From Propionibacteriaceae bacterium (GTDB lineage: Bacteria > Actinomycetota > Actinomycetes > Propionibacteriales > Propionibacteriaceae): 5,813 bases of DNA. Below the pieces are notes generated by a model. It searched no databases. It had not been told where the DNA came from and saw only the letters and a list, made by a program, of their open reading frames with translations. The DNA lies in assembly GCA_020438595.1 (NCBI GenBank), contig JAGQUI010000198.1, forward strand, positions 1-5,813. The letters are read 5' to 3'. Below are positions 1 to 5,105 of the stretch, piece after piece; position 1 is the first letter of the stretch; each line of letters opens with the position of its first letter. A program made the position numbers and the translations under genes.

Positions 1-46
1 CGGCTGAATGGGCGATCGATTGCAGCCCACGGACAATGGGTGACAT
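1..46 (-). CDS. 5' end of an unidentified gene, cut by the window edge
   Basis: An ATG on the minus strand (its A at 46) opens a frame that stays open to the window edge. It reads MSPIVRGLQSIAHSA before the sequence ends. The start is supported by a textbook Shine-Dalgarno stretch, AAAGGAGGT, seven bases upstream of the ATG from the end of GGAGG. This is the strongest ribosome binding site in the window. Fifteen residues are too few to name a family. The short N-terminus is not an obvious signal peptide. Several codons end in A or T (TCA, ATT, CGT, CAA, CAT), which is slightly unusual against the GC-ending codons of the neighbours, but the sample is tiny. The gene lies downstream of the VOC gene on the same strand with a 92-bp gap. 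Confidence 0.6.
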   Translation of the reverse strand, partial: MSPIVRGLQSIAHSA

Positions 47-52
47 CTCACG

Positions 53-61
53 ACCTCCTTT
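53..61 (-). promoter_or_regulatory. Strong ribosome binding site for the edge gene
   Basis: The plus strand ACCTCCTTT reads AAAGGAGGT on the minus strand, which is fully complementary to the anti-Shine-Dalgarno end of 16S rRNA. It sits at a normal distance before the ATG at 46. It is the main evidence that a real gene begins there. Confidence 0.7.
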
Positions 62-74
62 CAGCGAGGCTCGG

Positions 75-89
75 GCGCGCGTGCGCGCA
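75..89. other. Alternating purine-pyrimidine (GC) tract in a 5' leader
   Basis: Fifteen consecutive bases alternate purine and pyrimidine (GCGCGCGTGCGCGCA). They contain two self-complementary GCGCGC blocks separated by GT. Such tracts can adopt Z-form DNA or fold back as a small hairpin. The tract lies between the VOC stop and the start of the edge gene, about 30 bases before that gene's ATG, so it would be in its leader or promoter. In a GC-rich genome this can arise by chance. No function is claimed. Confidence 0.3.
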
Positions 90-138
90 ACAGTGGAACG
101 GTAGCAGCCCGCCCTCGCGGACGGCCAGCCTCCGCGGC

Positions 139-495
139 TCAGCTGAGGCAGAGGCAGAACGGGTGCCCGGCCGGGTCGAGGAACACCCGGAACGTGGTGC
201 CCGGCTGGTACCCGGCCTTCGTCGCCCCCAGGGCGAGCACCGCGGCCTCCCCCTCGGCCAGGTCGTCGACCACGACGTCCAGGTGCATCTGCTGCGGCAC
301 GTCCTGGCCCGGCCAGACGGGCGCCCGGTAGTCGTCGACGCTCTGGAACGAGAGGCACTGGCCGTAGTCGGCCCGGAGGTCGACCCAGGCGTCGTCCACC
401 TCGATCTTCCAGTCGAGCATCGCCGCGTAGAACCGGGCGAGCGCCTCCGCGTCAGGACAGTCCAGCACCACGCTGGGGTAACGTGCGATAGCCAT
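139..495 (-). CDS. VOC (glyoxalase/bleomycin-resistance) family protein
   Basis: This 118-residue protein has the layout of a single-module vicinal oxygen chelate protein of the Glyoxalase_6-like type. Residues 6-35 form the first beta-alpha unit (PSVVLDCPDAEALARFYAAM, then LDWKIEV). The second half begins at QQMHLDVVVDDL (68-79), continues through a helix to ALGATK (88-93), and ends with the usual FRVFLDPAGHPFCLC block (102-116). Family members bind a metal or hold small ligands and include lyases, dioxygenases and resistance proteins. Actinobacterial paralogues are numerous and mostly of unknown substrate. His71 and His111 are candidate ligands, but the set is not clearly complete. No signal peptide is present, so it is probably cytosolic. 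An in-frame TAG four codons upstream rules out a longer N-terminus. The upstream gene is the sugar dehydrogenase, 58 bp away. Family assignment is firm; function is unknown. Confidence 0.88.
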   Translation of the reverse strand: MAIARYPSVVLDCPDAEALARFYAAMLDWKIEVDDAWVDLRADYGQCLSFQSVDDYRAPVWPGQDVPQQMHLDVVVDDLAEGEAAVLALGATKAGYQPGTTFRVFLDPAGHPFCLCLS

Positions 496-501
496 GCGGG
501 A

Positions 502-507
502 ACCCTA
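502..507 (-). promoter_or_regulatory. Candidate -10 element for a leaderless or very short-leader VOC transcript
   Basis: The minus strand reads TAGGGT, matching the actinobacterial -10 pattern TANNNT, followed by exactly six bases and then the ATG at 495. That spacing would place the transcription start at or next to the A of ATG, as in leaderless mRNAs. No convincing -35 is seen. The alternative is that AGGG within the same hexamer acts as a weak Shine-Dalgarno with a seven-base spacer. The sequence alone does not decide between these. Confidence 0.35.
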
Positions 508-542
508 GAGGACGCCGCAGACAGCCCTCGACCGCAGGAATG

Positions 543-557
543 CTGAGCGGCGCTCAG
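543..557 (-). terminator. Small hairpin overlapping the stop of the sugar dehydrogenase gene
   Basis: A perfect 6-bp inverted repeat (CTGAGC / GCTCAG, loop of 3) spans the TGA stop codon of the sugar dehydrogenase gene. On the minus strand it is followed by CATTCCTG, which has no real T-run. It could contribute to transcript ending or 3'-end stability, or be chance in GC-rich DNA. Confidence 0.25.
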
Positions 558-1687
558 GCGGCGGGGGCGAGCCGGTACACCCCGTCGTCGGTGCCGTTGG
601 ACGTGGTGAAGTAGAGCGCTCCGTCCGGGCCCTGCTGCACCGTCCGGATCCGGCCGTGGTCGGTGACGATCTCGCCCAGTTCGGTGACCTTGTGCCTGGC
701 GGAGACCCCGAACAGCAGGATGCCCTGGCCCTTGAGCAGCCCGACGGCCAACACGCCGTCCCAACTCCCCCACTGGGAGCCGGAGAGGAAGGTGGCACCA
801 CTTGTGGCGACGGTCGGGTAGCCGGAGCGCCACGCCGCCCGGACGGACTTCGGGAACCGCTTCCGGTCGGTCATCGACCGCTTCTCGTTGTAGCCCGGGG
901 TGGGGCTCCAGCCGTAGTTGCGACCCTTCAGCACGAGGTTCACCTCGTCGTCGCGATTCGTGCCGTGCTCGACCGACCACATCGCGCCGGTCGCGGGCTC
1001 CACCACGAGGCCCTGGATGTTGCGGTGGCCGTAGTTCCACACGTACCGGGCCTTGCCGCCCTTGCGGTAGAACGGGTTGGACCTCGGGATCGACCCGTCG
1101 CTGCGCACCCGCAGGATCTTCCCGCCGAGCGATTTCTTGTTCTGCGGGTTGGTGCCCTTCGCCGCGTCCCCGGTGCCGATGTAGAGCATGTCACTGGAGC
1201 GGAACCGGAGTCGGCAGCCGTTGTGCCGGCCGTGCCCGATCGGGATGCCGGTGACCAGGGCCTGCACCTTCACCGCGGTGGTGTCGCTGGTCAGCTGCCA
1301 CTTCCAGACCTGGACGTCGGACGCCGCCCCGGTGGACGTCGCCACCGACATGCAGGTGTAGAAGTAGCCGTTCGTGGCGGCGTCCGGATCGGCGACCATG
1401 CCGAGTAGGCCGCCCTCGGAGTTGACGTACAGGGGCGGCAGGGGCAGGTCGACGGCCTGCGGTGCGGCGTCCCCCCGCTTCGACCACACCCGGCCGGGAC
1501 GCTCGTCGAAGAGCATCAGGTCGCCCGCCCAGGTCACGTCCCAGGGGATCGTCAGCCCGGTGGCCACCGGAGTGATCGTGTACGCGGGCTCAGCGGCCGT
1601 GGCGGGCGCGGCCGGCGCGACCGCGGGCACGGCCAGCGCGAGCAGCAGGGTGGGCAGGACGAGGCGGAGCCGCAGTGAGGCAGCCAT
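554..1687 (-). CDS. Secreted PQQ-dependent sugar dehydrogenase family protein (soluble glucose/aldose sugar dehydrogenase fold)
   Basis: This 377-residue protein has a Sec-type signal peptide: charged MAASLRLRLR-like start, hydrophobic residues about 9-25, and an Ala/Pro-rich end with cleavage likely near residue 32. The rest matches the six-bladed propeller of soluble quinoprotein glucose/aldose sugar dehydrogenases. Landmarks in order are GLTIPWDVTW (44-53), EGGLLGMVADP (91-101), HNGCRLRF (155-162) leading to LYIGTGDA (168-175), GGKILRVRSDG (188-198), NPF (204-206), VWNYGHRNIQGL (216-227), SVEHGTNRDDEVN (238-250), GRNYGW (255-260) and QQGPDGALYFTTSNG (351-365). His155 corresponds to the catalytic base of the family and Arg222 is probably a PQQ contact. 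The family oxidises sugar C1 hydroxyls outside the cytoplasm using PQQ and calcium. The real substrate is unknown, and no PQQ synthesis gene is in view. HNGC replaces the more usual H-x-GG. The start is set by GGAGGT five bases upstream. Length is normal. Confidence 0.9.
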   Translation of the reverse strand: MAASLRLRLVLPTLLLALAVPAVAPAAPATAAEPAYTITPVATGLTIPWDVTWAGDLMLFDERPGRVWSKRGDAAPQAVDLPLPPLYVNSEGGLLGMVADPDAATNGYFYTCMSVATSTGAASDVQVWKWQLTSDTTAVKVQALVTGIPIGHGRHNGCRLRFRSSDMLYIGTGDAAKGTNPQNKKSLGGKILRVRSDGSIPRSNPFYRKGGKARYVWNYGHRNIQGLVVEPATGAMWSVEHGTNRDDEVNLVLKGRNYGWSPTPGYNEKRSMTDRKRFPKSVRAAWRSGYPTVATSGATFLSGSQWGSWDGVLAVGLLKGQGILLFGVSARHKVTELGEIVTDHGRIRTVQQGPDGALYFTTSNGTDDGVYRLAPAA

Positions 1688-1692
1688 GGAAG

Positions 1693-1723
1693 ACCTCCAG
1701 CGTGAGTGGGCGGCCTCAGGCTA
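1693..1723 (-). promoter_or_regulatory. Ribosome binding site and candidate -10 of the sugar dehydrogenase gene
   Basis: GGAGGT (1693-1698, minus strand) lies five bases before the ATG at 1687. Further upstream TAGCCT (1718-1723, minus strand) fits TANNNT and would give a leader of roughly 25 bases. A -35 is weak (TGGCCG at about 17 bp). The ribosome binding site is clear; the promoter is tentative. The remaining gap up to 1800 holds no gene. Confidence 0.4.
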
Positions 1724-1800
1724 GCCCCGCGCCGGGCTCGCGGCCATACCCCCGGGGCATGTCCGCGCCCCCGCTGGTCGAGCCTGTCCAGGCCCCCTGC

Positions 1801-2745
1801 TTAGGCCTTCAGGGTGAAGGTGACCACCTTCGTGCCGATCGGGGTGTGCTTGAAGATCCAGATCGCGTCGGTGAGGCTGCCCACGTTCACGCAGCCGTGG
1901 CTGGAGCCCGCGTAGCCGACCGCGTGGAAGCCGGGCGAGTAGTGCACGTACATGTCGGGGTAGAACATCGTGCTGTACGGCATCGCGCCGGACCCGTAGT
2001 TCTCCGACGCCGGGTCGACCTGCTTGTCGTAGACCCTCCAGGTGCCGTTGGCGGTCGCGTAGACGCGCCACTCGCCCTTCTTCTGGTCCTTCTTCTTCAG
2101 GTAGTTGTAGCCGCCCAGGCGCACCTTCACGGTCCGCTTCACCTTGCCGTTCTTCATCCAGAACAGCTTGCGGTGGGACTGGTCGACGCAGATCACGATG
2201 CCGTCGGCGTAGCACTTCTTCGGCAGCTTCACCGGCAGGGCCGGCGTCCTGGCCGCCAGCGCCAGCCAGGTCTTCTTCTTCACGTAGCCGGTCGGGTTCA
2301 GGCCACGCGAACGCTGGTAGTTGAGGATCGCGTTGGCCCCGCTGGTGCGGTTGATCACGCTGGTCGAGGCCCATGGGTAGAACTTGGCCGCCTTGAGCTT
2401 CTGGATCACCAGCGACGCGCACTTGCCGGACGAGCCGGGTCCGACCACCTTGTCGACGCAGCCCTTGAACTGCTTCTTCGTCTTCTTGCTCAGCGCGTCC
2501 CAGGGATCGGTGGGCGTGGGCTCCGGCGTCGGGGGGATCGTGGACGGCGGCGTCGGCGCGATCGAGGGCGACGTCGGGACGGCGGCACTCGGCGTCGGCG
2601 AGGTCTGGTCCTCGCTGCCGAAGACGCCCTGGGTCGGGGCCACCGGGGTGCGGGCGCACCCGGCGACGAGGAATGCCGAGGCGACGGCGAGAACGGCGAG
2701 GGTGCGCCGAAGGCGGCGCCGCTCGGGCGTGGGCGTCGTGCTCAT
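1801..2745 (-). CDS. L,D-transpeptidase lipoprotein with peptidoglycan-binding domain
   Basis: This 314-residue protein would cross-link peptidoglycan 3-3, or attach proteins to it, at the outer face of the membrane. The N-terminus is a lipoprotein signal: RRRLRR, a hydrophobic stretch, and lipobox LVAGC, so Cys30 would be lipidated. A Pro/Thr/Ser-rich linker (33-80) follows. Residues 86-165 resemble a peptidoglycan-binding type 1 domain, best seen at NAILNYQRSRGLNPTGYV (138-155) with KKTWLAL. The YkuD catalytic domain (about 178-313) starts at CYADGIVICVDQSHRKL, and its active site is at HAVGYAGSSHGCVN (274-287): Cys285 is the nucleophile, with His274 and His283. The YGSGAMPYSTMF and VHYSP blocks are typical of actinobacterial members. 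Extra Cys pairs (96/109 and 178/186) may form disulfides. GGAAGG five bases upstream fixes the ATG; the frame stays open upstream, but that part is antisense coincidence. The stop is TAA. It is probably its own transcription unit. Confidence 0.92.
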   Translation of the reverse strand: MSTTPTPERRRLRRTLAVLAVASAFLVAGCARTPVAPTQGVFGSEDQTSPTPSAAVPTSPSIAPTPPSTIPPTPEPTPTDPWDALSKKTKKQFKGCVDKVVGPGSSGKCASLVIQKLKAAKFYPWASTSVINRTSGANAILNYQRSRGLNPTGYVKKKTWLALAARTPALPVKLPKKCYADGIVICVDQSHRKLFWMKNGKVKRTVKVRLGGYNYLKKKDQKKGEWRVYATANGTWRVYDKQVDPASENYGSGAMPYSTMFYPDMYVHYSPGFHAVGYAGSSHGCVNVGSLTDAIWIFKHTPIGTKVVTFTLKA

Positions 2746-2750
2746 GGGGT

Positions 2751-2756
2751 CCTTCC
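2751..2756 (-). promoter_or_regulatory. Ribosome binding site fixing the L,D-transpeptidase start
   Basis: The minus strand reads GGAAGGA with GGAAGG five bases before the ATG at 2745. The same reading frame remains open for nearly 700 bases further upstream, so this site and the lipobox downstream are what decide the start. I see no convincing -10/-35 pair in the rest of the gap up to 2909. Confidence 0.65.
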
Positions 2757-2886
2757 GGGCAGGGTCGGCCAGAGGCCGGGGAAGCGGGTCGCTCCTGCGT
2801 CGTCCAGAACAGGGTACCTGCCGCTGGTGAACGCCAGGTTTCACGCCCGCCCCCGGTGGTGGCGCAAGGTTGCGTAGCCGCACTGC

Positions 2887-2901
2887 CGGGCGCGCCGCCC
2901 G
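2887..2901 (-). terminator. GC-rich stem-loop just after the nuclease-fold gene
   Basis: A perfect 6-bp inverted repeat (CGGGCG / CGCCCG, loop CGC) begins nine bases past the TAG stop of the gene at 2910-4025. There is no following T-run on the minus strand. It may be one of the U-less terminators proposed in actinobacteria, or chance in GC-rich sequence. Confidence 0.3.
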
Positions 2902-2909
2902 CACCCACG

Positions 2910-4025
2910 CTAGGCGAGGACGTCGGCCAGGTAGCTGTCGGTGTAGTCGGTCTGCACCTGCACCCAGAGCGGGTAGTGGTCGGACAGCTGCCAGGTGCGC
3001 CAACGCTGGAACCGGGTCAGCGGAGTCGATCCGGTCACGCTGTCGGGGATCTCGGGCAGGTAGAGGTCGACGTCGTCGTCGGTGAACACGTCGGTGTAGA
3101 GGTCGACGATGCCGCCGTCGGTGGTCAGGAACCGGGGGTCCTTCACGCGGATCGCGATCTGGTCGTAGAAGTGGTTGCGGTCGGGCAGGTGCTCGGCGTC
3201 GATCTGCTCGGGCACGGTGAACCCCTTGCGGAGCAGCGCCGCCATGGTCTCGTGCTGGGGGCTGACCACGTTGAAGTCGCCCAGCAGGATGTAGTTCTGG
3301 GCCGACTGGGGCCTGGCCAGGCCGCGGTTCTCGGCGTCCTGGCGCTTCGCGAAGAAGTCCACCAGCGCCCTGATCTCGCCGATCCGGCGCTGCAGCCCCG
3401 CCCCGCTCTCGGTGCCGTAGTACAGGTGCACGGTGCACAGGTTGAACCGGAACCAGCCGGCCTGGAACGCGACCAGGAACGGCGTCCGGGCGAACTGCTG
3501 GCCGGTGCCCGAGGCCGTGGCGTCCGAGGCGGGGTCATCGGGGTCGGCCTGGCCGGGAGGCATCACCTTGTCACCGGAGACGATGGTCTGTCCCTGCGGC
3601 AGCACGACCTCGCCGGCGATCCTGCCGAACCGCACCTTGTCCCTGCGGTACAGGAACGCCATCCGTTCCCCGTTGCCGGAGACGCCTTCGGTGGTGTCGG
3701 TGAGGATGTGGTCCCAGCCCGGGCCAAGGATGTCGACCAGGCGGTCGAAGTCGTCCAACTTCCGGTTCACCTCCTGCACGGCGACCAGGTCGAAGCAGGA
3801 GACGATCTCGGCCAGGTAGAAGAAGCTCTCCGGCAGCCGGGGGCCAGGGTTGAACCGGCCGGCGCCGAAGTCGCGGATGTTCCAGGTCGCGAGCAGCAGG
3901 GTGGAGTCCGAACGCCTGGCCCGCAGCGGGGCGAGGCGCTGCCGCATCGCCAGCAGCCGTCGCGCACAGCGTTCCCGCTGGATCGGGTCCCGGATCCTGC
4001 GGATGCCCGTGTACAGGTTCGACAT
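2910..4025 (-). CDS. Endonuclease/exonuclease/phosphatase (DNase I-like fold) family protein
   Basis: This 371-residue protein has the metal-dependent hydrolase motifs of the EEP superfamily in the correct order: ATWNIRDFG (46-54, Asn49), LVAVQEVN (80-87, Glu85 as the metal ligand), GERMAFLYRRDKV (119-131), CTVHLYYG (197-204), YILLGDFNV (245-253, Asp250 and Asn252), and LSDHYPLWV (347-355, Asp349 and His350). The family cleaves phosphodiester or phosphomonoester bonds in nucleic acids, inositol phosphates or sphingomyelin. The motifs do not settle the substrate. A basic leader (residues 8-38, rich in Arg) precedes the domain and could contact nucleic acid or membrane. I see no signal peptide, so it is probably intracellular. 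A hydrophilic Asp/Pro/Ser/Gly-rich loop (150-178) interrupts the fold. The ATG is the first possible start after an in-frame TGA four codons upstream and has a GAGGGGG ribosome binding site. It probably has its own promoter in the 117-bp upstream gap. Confidence 0.9.
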   Translation of the reverse strand: MSNLYTGIRRIRDPIQRERCARRLLAMRQRLAPLRARRSDSTLLLATWNIRDFGAGRFNPGPRLPESFFYLAEIVSCFDLVAVQEVNRKLDDFDRLVDILGPGWDHILTDTTEGVSGNGERMAFLYRRDKVRFGRIAGEVVLPQGQTIVSGDKVMPPGQADPDDPASDATASGTGQQFARTPFLVAFQAGWFRFNLCTVHLYYGTESGAGLQRRIGEIRALVDFFAKRQDAENRGLARPQSAQNYILLGDFNVVSPQHETMAALLRKGFTVPEQIDAEHLPDRNHFYDQIAIRVKDPRFLTTDGGIVDLYTDVFTDDDVDLYLPEIPDSVTGSTPLTRFQRWRTWQLSDHYPLWVQVQTDYTDSYLADVLA

Positions 4026-4142
4026 CGCGCCCCCTCACGCCGCCGAAGTCACACCTCCAGCCAACACCCTCGAGCGCGGGACGAACAGGCCCCACCGCTC
4101 GGCACTACTCCGCGGCCGTGCCGCAATTGCACGCCCGCGACG

Positions 4143-4406
4143 TCAGGGACGGGCGCGCTTGGCCTCGGCGAGCCACTCGGTGTCGAAGGCCAGGTCGAGC
4201 TTCTCCAGCCGCGCGATGTCGGCGGCGACCTCGTCGCAGGTGCGGCGGACGTCCGGCCGGCCGGACGCGTGGGCGTTCAGCTCGTGCCAGAGCGCCTGCA
4301 GTTGCGTGATCAGGGCCCGGTTGGCCTCGATGGCGTCCACCCGGAACTGCACCGCCTGCGCGGTCAGCTCCTCGACCCGGGAGTTCGGTTCGTCCATGGT
4401 GCTCAT
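4143..4406 (-). CDS. Small helical hypothetical protein coupled to a membrane protein gene
   Basis: I do not recognise this 87-residue protein. It is acidic at the start and almost entirely helical by composition. Helix 1 covers about residues 9-47 (RVEELTAQAVQFRVDAIEAN, then RALITQLQALWHELNAH), a break falls at SGRPD (48-52), and helix 2 runs about 53-84 (VRRTCDEVAADIARLEKL and onward). This suggests a two-helix hairpin or a coiled-coil dimer. There is no signal peptide or membrane segment. Its ATG follows the upstream stop after one base (TAG, c, ATG), and no good Shine-Dalgarno is present, so translation probably depends on ribosomes ending the upstream gene. An alternative start is Met4 (4397). 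GC-ending codon use supports a real gene. A role as a soluble partner of the membrane protein is inference. Confidence 0.7.
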   Translation of the reverse strand: MSTMDEPNSRVEELTAQAVQFRVDAIEANRALITQLQALWHELNAHASGRPDVRRTCDEVAADIARLEKLDLAFDTEWLAEAKRARP

Positions 4407-4407
4407 G

Positions 4408-5034
4408 CTAGGCGCGCCCGAGCTTCCCGGCGCGGACGGCGTGGAAGTACCAGGCGTAGAACAGCGTCCAGCCGAGCGCGTGGACCGTCTTCTCCGCGCG
4501 CTCCGGCGTGCCCAGGACCCGCGCCAGCCCCCGGCCGGGACGGTTCAGGCCGGCCCGGCGCGACGCCGCGGCGAGCCCGCCGAACATGCCCGTGACCAGG
4601 ACGAACCGGACGATCCGGGCAGGCCCGGTCCAGGCGAGCAGGCCGCCGAGCGGCAGGCCCTGGCTCCCCGCGGCACGCGCGTACAGCTTGTACGGGACGC
4701 CGCGGGTGGGGCCGGTCAGCATCGCCCGGTAGCCGGAACGCGCCACCTGCTCGTCGACCGCATCGACCATGGCGGCGTCGATCGCGGGGATCCTCGCCAT
4801 CGTCGCTGCCGAGGACGCCGCCGGCGTCCGCGCGGCCCAGCGATGCACGATCGCGCCGCCCAGGACGGCGCCGGCGGTGGCCGACAGCGTCGTCGCGAAC
4901 GCCCGGCGGGGGTGCCGCAGCGCCACCCGCGACGTCCACACGTCCGGCACGATGAAGAAGACGGTCGCCTCCGCGACGCCCCATCCGAATGCGACCGCGT
5001 GATCGCGGATCGTCCCGGGAATCCTGGTGGCCAT
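4408..5034 (-). CDS. Uncharacterised membrane protein, possibly of the DedA/YqaA (VTT, SNARE-associated-like) type
   Basis: This 208-residue protein has hydrophobic segments at about 13-32 (VAFGWGVAEATVFFIVPDV), 46-66 (FATTLSATAGAVLGGAIVHR), 128-156 and 187-201. A polar stretch of roughly 60 residues lies between the second and third and carries GPTRGVPYKLYA (108-119). The opening GWG-AEAT-FF-VPD motif followed by a glycine-rich second segment recalls small inner-membrane proteins related to YqaA/DedA, which have lipid or small-molecule transport roles. I hold this link loosely. I prefer the ATG at 5034 because it gives a compact N-terminus (MATRIPGTIRDH). An ATG at 5070 in the same frame would add 12 polar residues and reach further into the divergent promoter region. 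Neither start has a clear Shine-Dalgarno. The gene is transcribed away from the CDP-alcohol phosphatidyltransferase and is coupled to the 87-residue gene. Confidence 0.75.
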   Translation of the reverse strand: MATRIPGTIRDHAVAFGWGVAEATVFFIVPDVWTSRVALRHPRRAFATTLSATAGAVLGGAIVHRWAARTPAASSAATMARIPAIDAAMVDAVDEQVARSGYRAMLTGPTRGVPYKLYARAAGSQGLPLGGLLAWTGPARIVRFVLVTGMFGGLAAASRRAGLNRPGRGLARVLGTPERAEKTVHALGWTLFYAWYFHAVRAGKLGRA

Positions 5035-5105
5035 GGGTGCAGCATCGCACTTCGGCGGCCCGGAGTTCATATGCTGACGTCGAACACCCCGGCCAGGAGG
5101 CGCCC
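5035..5105. promoter_or_regulatory. Divergent intergenic region with promoter candidates for both sides
   Basis: Only 71 bp separate the two divergent starts, so both promoters must lie here or inside the genes. On the plus strand TATGCT (5070-5075) fits TANNNT and would start RNA about 24 bases before the GTG. On the minus strand the overlapping TATGAA (5067-5072) is a weaker candidate. No -35 matching TTGACA is evident for either. If both -10 sites are real they share the CATATG core and would be mutually exclusive. AGGAGG at 5095-5100, five bases before GTG at 5106, is the ribosome binding site that sets the start of the plus-strand gene. Confidence 0.45.

Noticed and set aside
48..1040. 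Minus-strand open frame of 330 residues across the VOC and sugar dehydrogenase genes
   Set aside because: It is out of frame with two motif-supported genes and has biased composition.
1723..1738. Hairpin AGCCC / GGGCT as a terminator for the L,D-transpeptidase gene
   Set aside because: The stem is only 5 bp with no T-run, and it overlaps the promoter region proposed for the next gene; expected by chance in this composition.
2519..2610. Repeated GGCGTCGG-like units suggesting a tandem repeat
   Set aside because: They are explained by the Pro/Thr/Ser-rich linker of the L,D-transpeptidase; the units are irregular.
2746..3438. Upstream extension of the L,D-transpeptidase frame to a 545-residue protein
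   Set aside because: The extra part runs through the well-supported nuclease-fold gene in another frame and has the low-complexity Arg/Pro/Ala look of a GC-rich shadow. The internal ATG has a ribosome binding site and lipoprotein signal.
4050..4058. GGAGGT followed directly by GTG upstream of the nuclease-fold gene as a start or small upstream frame
   Set aside because: There is no spacer between the Shine-Dalgarno and GTG, and the frame stops after five codons.
4117..4133. Hairpin CGTGC / GCACG after the 87-residue gene
   Set aside because: A 5-bp stem with a seven-base loop and no T-run is too weak to call.
4989..5105. Longer N-terminus for the CDP-alcohol phosphatidyltransferase
   Set aside because: The 39 extra residues overlap the divergent membrane-protein gene and show no family similarity, while AGGAGG sits perfectly before the GTG at 5106.
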